Part shown: positions 27,686 through 35,351 of the stretch, one piece after another | Layout: the number at the start of each line of letters is the position of its first letter | How positions within the stretch are numbered: position 1 is the first letter of the stretch | Assembly (NCBI GenBank): GCA_934725305.1 | Contig: CAKVBA010000013.1 | Location: 1 to 62,291, forward strand | Length of the DNA stretch: 62,291 nucleotides | Reading direction: 5' to 3' | From: an uncultured Parabacteroides sp. | Lineage (GTDB): Bacteria > Bacteroidota > Bacteroidia > Bacteroidales > Tannerellaceae | The notes under the pieces: model-generated | What the model was told of the DNA's origin: nothing | Database searches by the model: none | Seen by the model: the letters and a program-made list of their open reading frames with translations, nothing else | Made by a program: the position numbers and the translations under genes

Positions 27686-29008
27686 TTAATAACGCTTTTC
27701 CAGTGTTGATCCCGGATAATAGTGCGCTAAAATCTGGCGGTAATCATATCCTTGCGTACTCATTACGGCTGCACCAATCTGACACAAGCCTACGCCATGT
27801 CCCCATCCGGCACCTTTCAGCCGGAATAAGGTCGGGATGTCATTTCTGAGTTCTTTGTCCACGACGAACGCCGAGCTATAGAGATGGCTCTCTGAAAGAA
27901 TACGTCGGATTTCCAGCTCTTTTCCGAAGGTAAAGGTGCATAGTGTGCCAACCACCTTCAGCTTGATGATGCGTCCCGATGTTCCTCGTTCAACCGGAAT
28001 CAAATCCATAATTTGTCCGAAGTCTATACCGCTTTTACGATAAATCAAGTTGCTTAACTGTTCTTGGGTATAAGCTACTTCCCAGCGATAGAAATCTGTC
28101 GTTTCCTGATCATAGTTGTTCAATATCTGCTTCATGATTTCCGGATTGTTCTTTTGGCAAAACGCATCCGGATTGGATCGAATCCACTTGTCCGCCTCCT
28201 TTTCCTGTGTCAGGTCGGGCAGCGTGCTTACATGATAAAGGTCTCTTACCGAGGTTAGATAGGGATGACGAACCGGTTCCCAGCACGATTCAAACTGTTC
28301 GCTCGCTCCGCCACAGCACTTCGAGAAGCGTGTATCGCAAATCATATCATTGAACATCAACACCTCGCCACGAGTCTCTTGTACAGCCTCTTTGACGGCA
28401 GGAGTGAAAGCGCGTGTAACACTCTGATAACGTTGGCAATGATCATCGGCACACACATCAAAGATGGTATGTTCGGATTGGTCGTACCAGCGGATCAGTT
28501 CGTTACAGCTTCGTTGTTCGTTGGGATAAGAAGAGGCATCGTTTTGATTCGATCTCTGCCATTTCTTTTCAATCTGTGAAAAAAGCCAGCTGCGCGAGAT
28601 GATGGCGTGTGCCTTCAACAGCTCTTTCGAAGCCGATGCACTCATCTCTGAAGAGATCACGTTGGTCAGATACTCTTCGGCATCCACCTGGTTGATGGCA
28701 GTAATGCCCTCGTTGTCAATAACCAGATTTAAGGCTCCTTTGAAGCGTTGATCTTCTTTTCGTTGCCAGTGAAACTGATTTCCGATAGTAACGGCTTTCA
28801 GGTCGAAAGTGGCTTCCGGGCTGGTTGGTTCAAAGAAAAGTTCAAGATAAGGTTTTCCGTTGAATATGATTTTTCCACCGACGAACAGCGCATGCTGTTC
28901 GCCGGTTAAGAACGCTCCTGTTTCAGTAAGAACATAAGCTGTGTTAAATACAAAGGATACCGCCTTTTCATCTGTTAAGACACCAACATTAATTACAGGA
29001 GCTTCCAT
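27686..29008 (-). CDS. SpoIID/LytB-domain protein
   Basis: A 440-residue protein with a SpoIID/LytB-type region at about 95-420. Blocks include VDAEEYLTNVISSEMSASASKELLKAHAIISRSW (the conserved catalytic-type Glu lies in SSEMSA), CDTRFSKCCGGASEQ and GAGWGHGVGLCQIGAA. In sporulating Firmicutes SpoIID is a lytic transglycosylase that acts on denuded glycan; the role in non-sporulating Bacteroidales is not established. No signal peptide is evident, which is odd for a cell-wall enzyme. It is convergent with recQ and follows the OPT transporter by 5 bp, so the two are probably an operon. Confidence 0.85.
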   Translation of the reverse strand: MEAPVINVGVLTDEKAVSFVFNTAYVLTETGAFLTGEQHALFVGGKIIFNGKPYLELFFEPTSPEATFDLKAVTIGNQFHWQRKEDQRFKGALNLVIDNEGITAINQVDAEEYLTNVISSEMSASASKELLKAHAIISRSWLFSQIEKKWQRSNQNDASSYPNEQRSCNELIRWYDQSEHTIFDVCADDHCQRYQSVTRAFTPAVKEAVQETRGEVLMFNDMICDTRFSKCCGGASEQFESCWEPVRHPYLTSVRDLYHVSTLPDLTQEKEADKWIRSNPDAFCQKNNPEIMKQILNNYDQETTDFYRWEVAYTQEQLSNLIYRKSGIDFGQIMDLIPVERGTSGRIIKLKVVGTLCTFTFGKELEIRRILSESHLYSSAFVVDKELRNDIPTLFRLKGAGWGHGVGLCQIGAAVMSTQGYDYRQILAHYYPGSTLEKRY

Positions 29009-29013
29009 GATCG

Positions 29014-31008
29014 TTATTCTTTTTTAGTATTTAAGGCACTCTTGGCCAGATATACAATAATTAATATATACATTACAATTGCCAACAGTTCGGCCGGTTT
29101 ACTTGTCATCCATTCTGTATTGACCAGATTGAGACCGGCGAAACGTAGAGCCGCACTTACAACACCCATCAATGCACCACCGGCAATGAATCCGGAAGCA
29201 ATTAGTGTGCCTTTTTCCAAACGGGCATTGTTCAGAGCTTCGTCTTTGCTGCGTGTGCTTACAAACCAGCTGATGGCACCACCGATCAAAAGCGGAGTGT
29301 TTAGTTCAAGCGGGATAAACATACCTAAGGCAAAGGCCAAAGCCGGAATATTAAAGTAGTTTAGAATGATAGCCAAGACAACGCCCACACCATACAGTGC
29401 CCAAGGAGCGCCCGAACCACTCATCAGCGGTTCGATAACAGCTGCCATGGCGTTGGCCTGCGGAGCTGCCAGCTGTCCACTGGTGAAGCCAAATGTCTGG
29501 TGAAGAATCAAGATTACACCGCCTACGGTTGCAGCTGAAACCAGTGTACCCAAGAACTTCCATGTCTCCTGCTTGGCCGGAGTAGATCCTAACCAATAGC
29601 CAATCTTCAAGTCGGTGATGAAGCCACCGGCCATTGACAAGGCAGTACATACCACACCGCCGATAATCAAAGCTGAAACCATACCGGCTGTACCTTTCAG
29701 ACCCACAGCCACCAGGATGATAGAGGCCAAGATAAGAGTCATCAATGTCATACCTGATACCGGGTTGGTACCTACGATAGCAATCGCATTGGCAGCCACA
29801 GTTGTGAACAGGAAGGCAATCACGGCAACCAACAATACGCCGATAACAGCATAGAACCAGTTGTCGAGCACACCGAAGTGGAAGAACAGATAGATGATAG
29901 CCAACATCACAATCACGCCGATGGAGATAATCTTCATAGAGATATCTTTCTGAGTGCGGATCTCCTCTTTATTGCCGGAATTGTCTTTACCCTTCAGCTC
30001 TTGTGCAGCCAGACCCACAGCACCACGGATGATGCTCCATGATTTGAAGATACCAATCACACCGGCTGTGGCAATACCGCCGATACCGATATGGCGGGCA
30101 TAGGTTGTAAAGATCTGTTCGGCGCTCATGCTTCCGACAGTAGCTGTGATAGCATCGTTGTCCAATGTCAACACCTGATCACCAAAGATGGCCGACATAG
30201 CAGGGATGATGATAATCCATACCAAGAATGAACCGGCACAGATCACCATAGAATATTTCAGACCGATGATGTAGCCCAGACCGAGCACGGCTGCACCTGA
30301 ATTGACCTTCAGCACAATTTTGGCCTTGTCTGCCAGCATCTCTCCAACACCCACGATGCGGGTTGTGATGGTTTCGCTCCACCAACCGAATGAGGAAACG
30401 ATAAAGTCGTATAAACCACCAACCAGACCGGCAAAGATCAACGGCTTTGCCTGATTACCACCTTTTTCGCCTGAAACAAGCACCTGTGTAGTGGCTGTTG
30501 CTTCGGGGAAAGGATATTTACCATGCATATTAGATACGAAGTATTTGCGGAAAGGAATCAGCAGCAGGATGCCCAAAACGCCTCCCAACAGAGAACTCAT
30601 GAACACTTCAAAGAAATTGATGGTGATCTCGGGATATTTGTCCTGCAAAATGTAAAGGGCAGGAAGCGTGAAGATGGCACCGGCCACGATTACACCACTA
30701 CAAGCTCCAATAGACTGGATCATCACATTTTCGCCTAATGCATTTTTGCGCTTGAAACCGTTGGACAGACCTACGGCAATAATAGCAATAGGGATGGCTG
30801 CTTCAAAAACCTGACCTACCTTCAGTCCAAGGAAAGCGGCTGCCGCACTGAAAATAACACACATCACAAGGCCCCACAAGACAGACCATGGAGTCACTTC
30901 CCGATAGTTCTTTTCGGGCGACATCAACGGAGTATATTGTTCTCCCTCTTTCAACTCGCGGTAGGCATTTTCCGGAAGCCCACCTACTTTTTCTTCTTCC
31001 ATTTTCAT
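29014..31008 (-). CDS. OPT-family oligopeptide transporter
   Basis: A 664-residue membrane protein with about 16 helices. The N-terminus (EGEQYTPLMSPEKNYREVTPW) and the AAAAFLGLKVGQVFEAAIPIA segment are typical of bacterial OPT transporters, which import small peptides or metal-peptide complexes with protons. The length fits the family. It lies upstream of the SpoIID-like gene by 5 bp. Peptides from wall turnover are a conceivable shared theme, but this is inference only. The 290-bp 5' gap carries dispersed repeat T fragments and a hairpin. Confidence 0.93.
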   Translation of the reverse strand: MKMEEEKVGGLPENAYRELKEGEQYTPLMSPEKNYREVTPWSVLWGLVMCVIFSAAAAFLGLKVGQVFEAAIPIAIIAVGLSNGFKRKNALGENVMIQSIGACSGVIVAGAIFTLPALYILQDKYPEITINFFEVFMSSLLGGVLGILLLIPFRKYFVSNMHGKYPFPEATATTQVLVSGEKGGNQAKPLIFAGLVGGLYDFIVSSFGWWSETITTRIVGVGEMLADKAKIVLKVNSGAAVLGLGYIIGLKYSMVICAGSFLVWIIIIPAMSAIFGDQVLTLDNDAITATVGSMSAEQIFTTYARHIGIGGIATAGVIGIFKSWSIIRGAVGLAAQELKGKDNSGNKEEIRTQKDISMKIISIGVIVMLAIIYLFFHFGVLDNWFYAVIGVLLVAVIAFLFTTVAANAIAIVGTNPVSGMTLMTLILASIILVAVGLKGTAGMVSALIIGGVVCTALSMAGGFITDLKIGYWLGSTPAKQETWKFLGTLVSAATVGGVILILHQTFGFTSGQLAAPQANAMAAVIEPLMSGSGAPWALYGVGVVLAIILNYFNIPALAFALGMFIPLELNTPLLIGGAISWFVSTRSKDEALNNARLEKGTLIASGFIAGGALMGVVSAALRFAGLNLVNTEWMTSKPAELLAIVMYILIIVYLAKSALNTKKE

Positions 31009-31164
31009 GTGTATTAGGTATTAAAATGTTAGTATGTAAATCATTTGAAGTTAGATTTAACAATGTTTTGTTTACAAATATATAGTTTAAATCCTATAAA
31101 GCCTAAAAAAGATCTTTAAATTTTCCCCAAGGTGTTTTATATCTCTCTTGCCGAAGCGGAGTAA

Positions 31165-31267
31165 ACTAATTCTGACGCACCTTTTGAGGTTGCATTCAAA
31201 TAGTTATTTTGGCACATCCTCTTTATGCATAAAAAAAGAAGGTGTGAATTTTGACACACCTTCTTGT
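31165..31267. repeat. Element T copy c plus SDR-gene terminator
   Basis: ACTAATTCTGACGCACCTT (31165-31183) and GAGGTTGCATTC match other T copies. A separate strong hairpin, AAGAAGGTGTG / CACACCTTCTT at 31236-31265 with A-tract on one side and T residues on the other, follows the SDR stop codon and can terminate leftward transcription. Confidence 0.65.
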
Positions 31268-31298
31268 CATGATAGTAACTTGTGAACTTATGGTGAGA

Positions 31299-32060
31299 TC
31301 AATGCGCCACCAGACCTCCGTCCACCAAATAGTGTCCTCCTGTGCAGAAACTTGATGCATCGGAAGCCAAGAAATACACCACTTCTGCGACCTCCTCAGG
31401 ACGTCCTGCGGAGCCTCTTGCATATAGGGCGTTCTCAGTGCGCCAGTAATCGTCGATACTGCAATGGTTCTCTTGGGCGAACTTCTCGAACAGGTTGTCC
31501 ACCAAAGGCGTGTGGATGGTCCCTGCACAGACGGCGTTGACACGGATGTGCTTAGGACCGAGGTCGATAGAAAGGCTTCGGGTGATTTGTCCCAGTGCGC
31601 CTTTGGTCAGCCCGTAGCCAAAGCTATGCGCCTTGCCGACAAACCACTGGTCAGAAGCGTTGATAACCACTGTTCCTCCTCCGGCGCGGATGATGTGCGG
31701 CACCGCTTCGCGGAGCGTGTTTACCGTGCCATAGATATTGGTTTGGATCATGAGGTCAAGCTCTTCGTCCGAGATGTCCAACAAGGTGTTGCAACGGTGG
31801 ATGCCCGCATTTGCCACCACACTGTCTAATTGACCGAACCGTTTCACGGTTTCCTCGACGGCATTACGGATATCTTCACGATTCCTGATATTGCCCGGAA
31901 CGAAAATCAATTGATCCGGACGATTTATCTCTTCCATCCGTTCGTGTGCCGCCTCCTCATTGATGTCCATAAATCCCACGTTCCATCCCTGTTGGATGAA
32001 TTTTGAGACTGAAGCGGCACCGATGCCGGTAGAACCTCCTGTAATGAATACTGTTTTCAT
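31299..32060 (-). CDS. Short-chain dehydrogenase/reductase (SDR)
   Basis: A 253-residue classical SDR. The cofactor loop is TGGSTGIG (7-14); NAG is in VVANAGIH; the catalytic Ser and YxxxK lie in NASDQW and GYGLTKGALG; the C-terminal YFLASDASSFCTGGHYLVDGG is standard for this subfamily. It performs NAD(P)-dependent oxidation or reduction of an alcohol or ketone, substrate unknown. Base composition is higher in GC than most neighbours. It stands alone between the OPT transporter and the MACPF gene, both leftward. Confidence 0.9.
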   Translation of the reverse strand: MKTVFITGGSTGIGAASVSKFIQQGWNVGFMDINEEAAHERMEEINRPDQLIFVPGNIRNREDIRNAVEETVKRFGQLDSVVANAGIHRCNTLLDISDEELDLMIQTNIYGTVNTLREAVPHIIRAGGGTVVINASDQWFVGKAHSFGYGLTKGALGQITRSLSIDLGPKHIRVNAVCAGTIHTPLVDNLFEKFAQENHCSIDDYWRTENALYARGSAGRPEEVAEVVYFLASDASSFCTGGHYLVDGGLVAH

Positions 32061-32153
32061 GCGAATGATATGATATGATTAGGTTATTTGTAATTGCTTG
32101 TTGTTAATGCTGATGCACTTAGCAAGAACAGCCTCCAAACGGAATGAACCGGT

Positions 32154-34454
32154 TTACTTTCCCCACCTCTTCGGTTGCCATACGGAACTTTCGCGGAAAT
32201 GCAGGATAGGGAGATCTTGCGTAGTGTAAACTACATAGAAGCGATTATGTCTTACTAATCCGCCCTCGTAGAAGACCCAACTCTTGCCTGATCGGTCGCC
32301 GGCATACCAATTCCAGTTCTTCTTATCCCAGAACTGGTTGAAGCTGTTCTCTTCCGTCTGTGTGGCGTTCATGCGCAGTTCGCTTCCGCCGGTCGATGAG
32401 ATAATCGCATCTTTGTTGTCGATGTTGGCGAAGCCAATGGCAGTAATCTTCTTCGCCGGATCGTGGTCCACGCCCTCGTCGTAGTACTTCACAAAAAGAT
32501 AGTTGTTGTCGAGTGATCCTGGCACATTCTGGTTCGCATGTACGCCTCGGGGAATGTAGTGCTTTCCGCCGTTGAAGCCCTTGGCTGTTTTCTCTTGGCA
32601 GAACACAGCATCCACGATGCCTAAGCAGTTGTCGCTCGGTGCAAGTGCGTAGTAGATGTATTTGTCGTCATTGTCGGTGGCATCTATATAATGATGGCAG
32701 GTCACCTCAAACGCATATCCGTTTTCGCACGGAGCGTTGGAGTTCGCCATGATGGGATAGTAAGTCAGGTAGTTGTTCTGATTGTTCGGATCTTGGGCCA
32801 CAAAGGGGAGCGGTTCGCCCTTCTTATGTCCGTTCGTGCCGCTCTTAATCAGGATGTCTGCCAACACCAGTCTCGACTTGCCCCTCTGTTTCACTTGTTT
32901 AGAGTCCAGATAGTCGTCTTTGGCGTTGAGCAACTCGCTGTAGTTGTTCAGCAGGCGGGTAACGGCCTCCATGTCGGCTTCAGTTTTATCTGTCACCACT
33001 TGGTCGTAGGTAAACGCAATCTGGCCAACCAGTTCTTCGATGGGGTAGAGACGGCAGAGGGCGTCGTCCTTCTCGTCGCTGCTCACGTTATAGCCGATGA
33101 GAGCCCACTTACTGTTGGAACCGTCGGTGTTGAAGCCGTCGAGCCACTTCTGTGGGTCGTCGATGGCAAGGTCGCCACCGGTCGAGGTTTGCAGGGATAC
33201 GGCCTTGCTGGCTTTCTCGTAGTTTTCGTTTTGGTAGGCCACGTCGAAGTGTCCCTCCGCATAGTCGCTATGGGCATTAATGTAAATGTCCTGCCATGTT
33301 TTGCCAGAGCTGGAAGGCTTGCCGCGTCTCAGTTTTCCTTGTGCGTCGAAACCCACACTGTATTCATAGACGTTCTCCTGGCGGCCGTAAATGTAGATGT
33401 TGTAGCCGCCAAACGAGCCTTGCGTGATGATGTCGGTGCCCCAGTCGTCGTAGAAAGCAGTCGTATTGATGTTGTCCACATTCAATGCCTTGGCGAAGGT
33501 GGGCGAAAGCAGTGCCAGCAGGGTGGGGTCTTTCTTCTCCTGCTCAAAGGCCGTCATGTTCATGCGTACCTCCGACATCTTCACGCGATACAGATTCAGA
33601 TAGTATTCGTAAGATTCGCTTGTGGAGAGGCTTCCGCTCACGCCAAGGTCGAACGAGCCATTCCATATATAGGTGGGCTTAATATTCAGTATCGAGGCAA
33701 GTTCTTTTTTATACGCTGCTTCCCCTTGATTAGCCTTAATGTCCTTCAATGAGAGTTTCTCAGAAGCGTTCAACCCTTTCTTTCGTGTCTTCTTAAACGA
33801 TGCTCCCACGTTGACCGACCAGTTCTCCATTGTCTTTTCGTAACTGTCGCCCGAGAATTCAAGCATCGAGAATTGTTTCTGCGTGGTGTTGGCCGTCAGA
33901 TACTTCTCGCCTAATTTGCTGATTTGGTCGTAAAGCAGCACGCTGCCTAACGTGTTGCCTACCGGGCCGTAGCAGCGGGTGCCCTTGCCCAGCACTTCGC
34001 TATAGACGGAGGTGATGGCATCGCCCGCTTTGGTTGCTGCGCTGCCCTGTCGGAGTACCACCAGCACGGTGCGCGCCTTTTCGGGAAACTCTTTAGGTGT
34101 GATTTTTACCGGAATGATCTCAAACGGTTTATCGAGTGCTTTTTGCATTTGGGCAACGGCATACCACTTGCCGTCATTGTGTTGCTCGCAGTTGAATTTC
34201 ACGTACTCGTTCTGCTCAGTCTCTATGTCCACCATGCGCAGAACGCTCAGCGGTAAGGCCAGATTTTCCTTGTCGCCCTCGTCTATAATATGTATCAGCA
34301 CACTGCCAACCACGTCATTTGTGCCTTGCGGTACATACTCTTCGATTCCTACCTCTTCTTTTAGATTTTCATCATCTTGGCATCCTGTCAAGCAAAATTG
34401 TCCGCTTAGGATTAACAGCGATGCCACCGAACATTTCAGACACTTTATTCGCAT
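32154..34454 (-). CDS. MACPF-domain lipoprotein (Bacteroidales secreted antimicrobial-type)
   Basis: About 766 residues from the ATG at 34454 (MRIKCLKCSVASLL). This start gives a lipoprotein signal ending in the lipobox LTGC; an upstream in-frame ATG would bury the signal. The MACPF signature is clear: DDWGTDIITQGSFGGYNIYI (W338-G339-T340), and the family's preceding helices and following beta region fit. MACPF proteins form membrane pores; in Bacteroidales several act as secreted antimicrobial proteins (BSAPs) that kill related strains. The C-terminal 300 residues resemble a separate, receptor-binding-type region. The target and the producer's resistance gene cannot be told from this window. 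Confidence 0.85.
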   Translation of the reverse strand: MRIKCLKCSVASLLILSGQFCLTGCQDDENLKEEVGIEEYVPQGTNDVVGSVLIHIIDEGDKENLALPLSVLRMVDIETEQNEYVKFNCEQHNDGKWYAVAQMQKALDKPFEIIPVKITPKEFPEKARTVLVVLRQGSAATKAGDAITSVYSEVLGKGTRCYGPVGNTLGSVLLYDQISKLGEKYLTANTTQKQFSMLEFSGDSYEKTMENWSVNVGASFKKTRKKGLNASEKLSLKDIKANQGEAAYKKELASILNIKPTYIWNGSFDLGVSGSLSTSESYEYYLNLYRVKMSEVRMNMTAFEQEKKDPTLLALLSPTFAKALNVDNINTTAFYDDWGTDIITQGSFGGYNIYIYGRQENVYEYSVGFDAQGKLRRGKPSSSGKTWQDIYINAHSDYAEGHFDVAYQNENYEKASKAVSLQTSTGGDLAIDDPQKWLDGFNTDGSNSKWALIGYNVSSDEKDDALCRLYPIEELVGQIAFTYDQVVTDKTEADMEAVTRLLNNYSELLNAKDDYLDSKQVKQRGKSRLVLADILIKSGTNGHKKGEPLPFVAQDPNNQNNYLTYYPIMANSNAPCENGYAFEVTCHHYIDATDNDDKYIYYALAPSDNCLGIVDAVFCQEKTAKGFNGGKHYIPRGVHANQNVPGSLDNNYLFVKYYDEGVDHDPAKKITAIGFANIDNKDAIISSTGGSELRMNATQTEENSFNQFWDKKNWNWYAGDRSGKSWVFYEGGLVRHNRFYVVYTTQDLPILHFRESSVWQPKRWGK

Positions 34455-34640
34455 AATTTTGTATATTAGTATGGATAAATAATGCGTGAAAGTATGTTGA
34501 AAAAGGGTTGGCAGGGTGTTAAAACCGCAAAATCGGGTGTCAATTTGGCAATTGAGACGTTTTGGAATGTTTTGCAACCACCGTCATCAGGCAAGTATAT
34601 CTCTGAACGACTGCAATCCATTGGGTAATGTTTGTGGGTT

Positions 34641-34668
34641 GACAACGGGCCTTCAGCCCGTCGTTGTA
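34641..34668. repeat. REP-like hairpin
   Basis: ACAACGGGC / GCCCGTCGTTGT stem with a CTTCA-type loop. The same word in the other orientation lies at 47563-47582. Flanking 34455-34776 has a T-family fragment (34709-34731, ACTAATTCAGACACACCG) and no gene. Confidence 0.6.
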
Positions 34669-34776
34669 TCAAACAACAAACCAAACAATGCTTTAACATC
34701 CATTCGCCATTTACTAATTCAGACACACCGCCCCCTGTTTTTTACATACACCGGCAACAACGGCCGGAAGGAGCGG

Positions 34777-35150
34777 TTATTGTATTTTTTTCAGGTCTGA
34801 TGTTTGTCAAAAACAGGTGACAAATCCGTTAGAAGCGGCGGGCAACTTCGTTGGAGTTGACAGAAGAGTCTGCCTCGGACCAAATACCCTTTAAAAACAG
34901 GGTTTTAGCTGTTTCTCAAGGGTCTATAGACTAATTGCAATTAGTCTATAGACTTTCCGGAAAAAGGGTAGGGACTTTTTTGAAATTGGGTAGGCACTCC
35001 GTTCGGATTGGGTAGGCACTCCGTTGGAAATGGGTAGGCACCCAATTTTCGGAAATAGACTACTCCTTTTTGACAGGATAAATAATCTTTTGCCAGTCTA
35101 TTCTCTTATTGTATTTTTGATGGAATAAATACAAACCGCCAAGTGCTTTT
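34777..35150. repeat. Intergenic repeat family R, copy 3 (full)
   Basis: Aligns along its length with copy 2 (13719-14100). It contains a perfect 32-nt palindrome at 34922-34953 (GTCTATAGACTAATTG and its reverse complement) where copy 2 has a degenerate version. Three near-tandem units of GGGTAGGCACTCCGTT type follow at about 34987-35043. It lies directly upstream of the restriction-modification locus. The gap 34455-35351 holds this copy, the REP-like hairpin, a T fragment and the hsdM promoter region. Confidence 0.8.
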
Positions 35151-35223
35151 ATGTTTTCGGCCTGTTTTGATGCACCGGCGATAAGATTTCAATGAATATT
35201 CTTTTATTCTTTCTTTATTCTTT

Positions 35224-35319
35224 TATCTTTGTCTGTAATTTGGTGTGGCGAAAATCCGGTATGGGCAAAAAGAGATACACGGCTGTGCAGATACCTTGCA
35301 CACAAGCCGTGTAACTTTG
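35224..35319 (+). promoter_or_regulatory. hsdM upstream region: two -7 boxes and a palindrome
   Basis: TATCTTTG (35224-35231) and TAACTTTG (35312-35319) match the -7 consensus, although neither has a good -33 TTTG. A hairpin or operator-like inverted repeat, ACACGGCTGTGC pairing with GCACACAAGCCGTGT (about 35277-35313), abuts the second box. It could bind a regulator, possibly one of the winged-helix proteins of the operon, or form an attenuator. This is inference from position. Confidence 0.4.
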
Positions 35320-35351
35320 CAACAATAAAACGAACAATAGAAACATATAAT

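Noticed and set aside
32691..33752. Open frame antisense to the MACPF gene (353 codons, plus strand)
   Set aside because: Shadow of the MACPF gene, which has a lipoprotein signal and signature motif.
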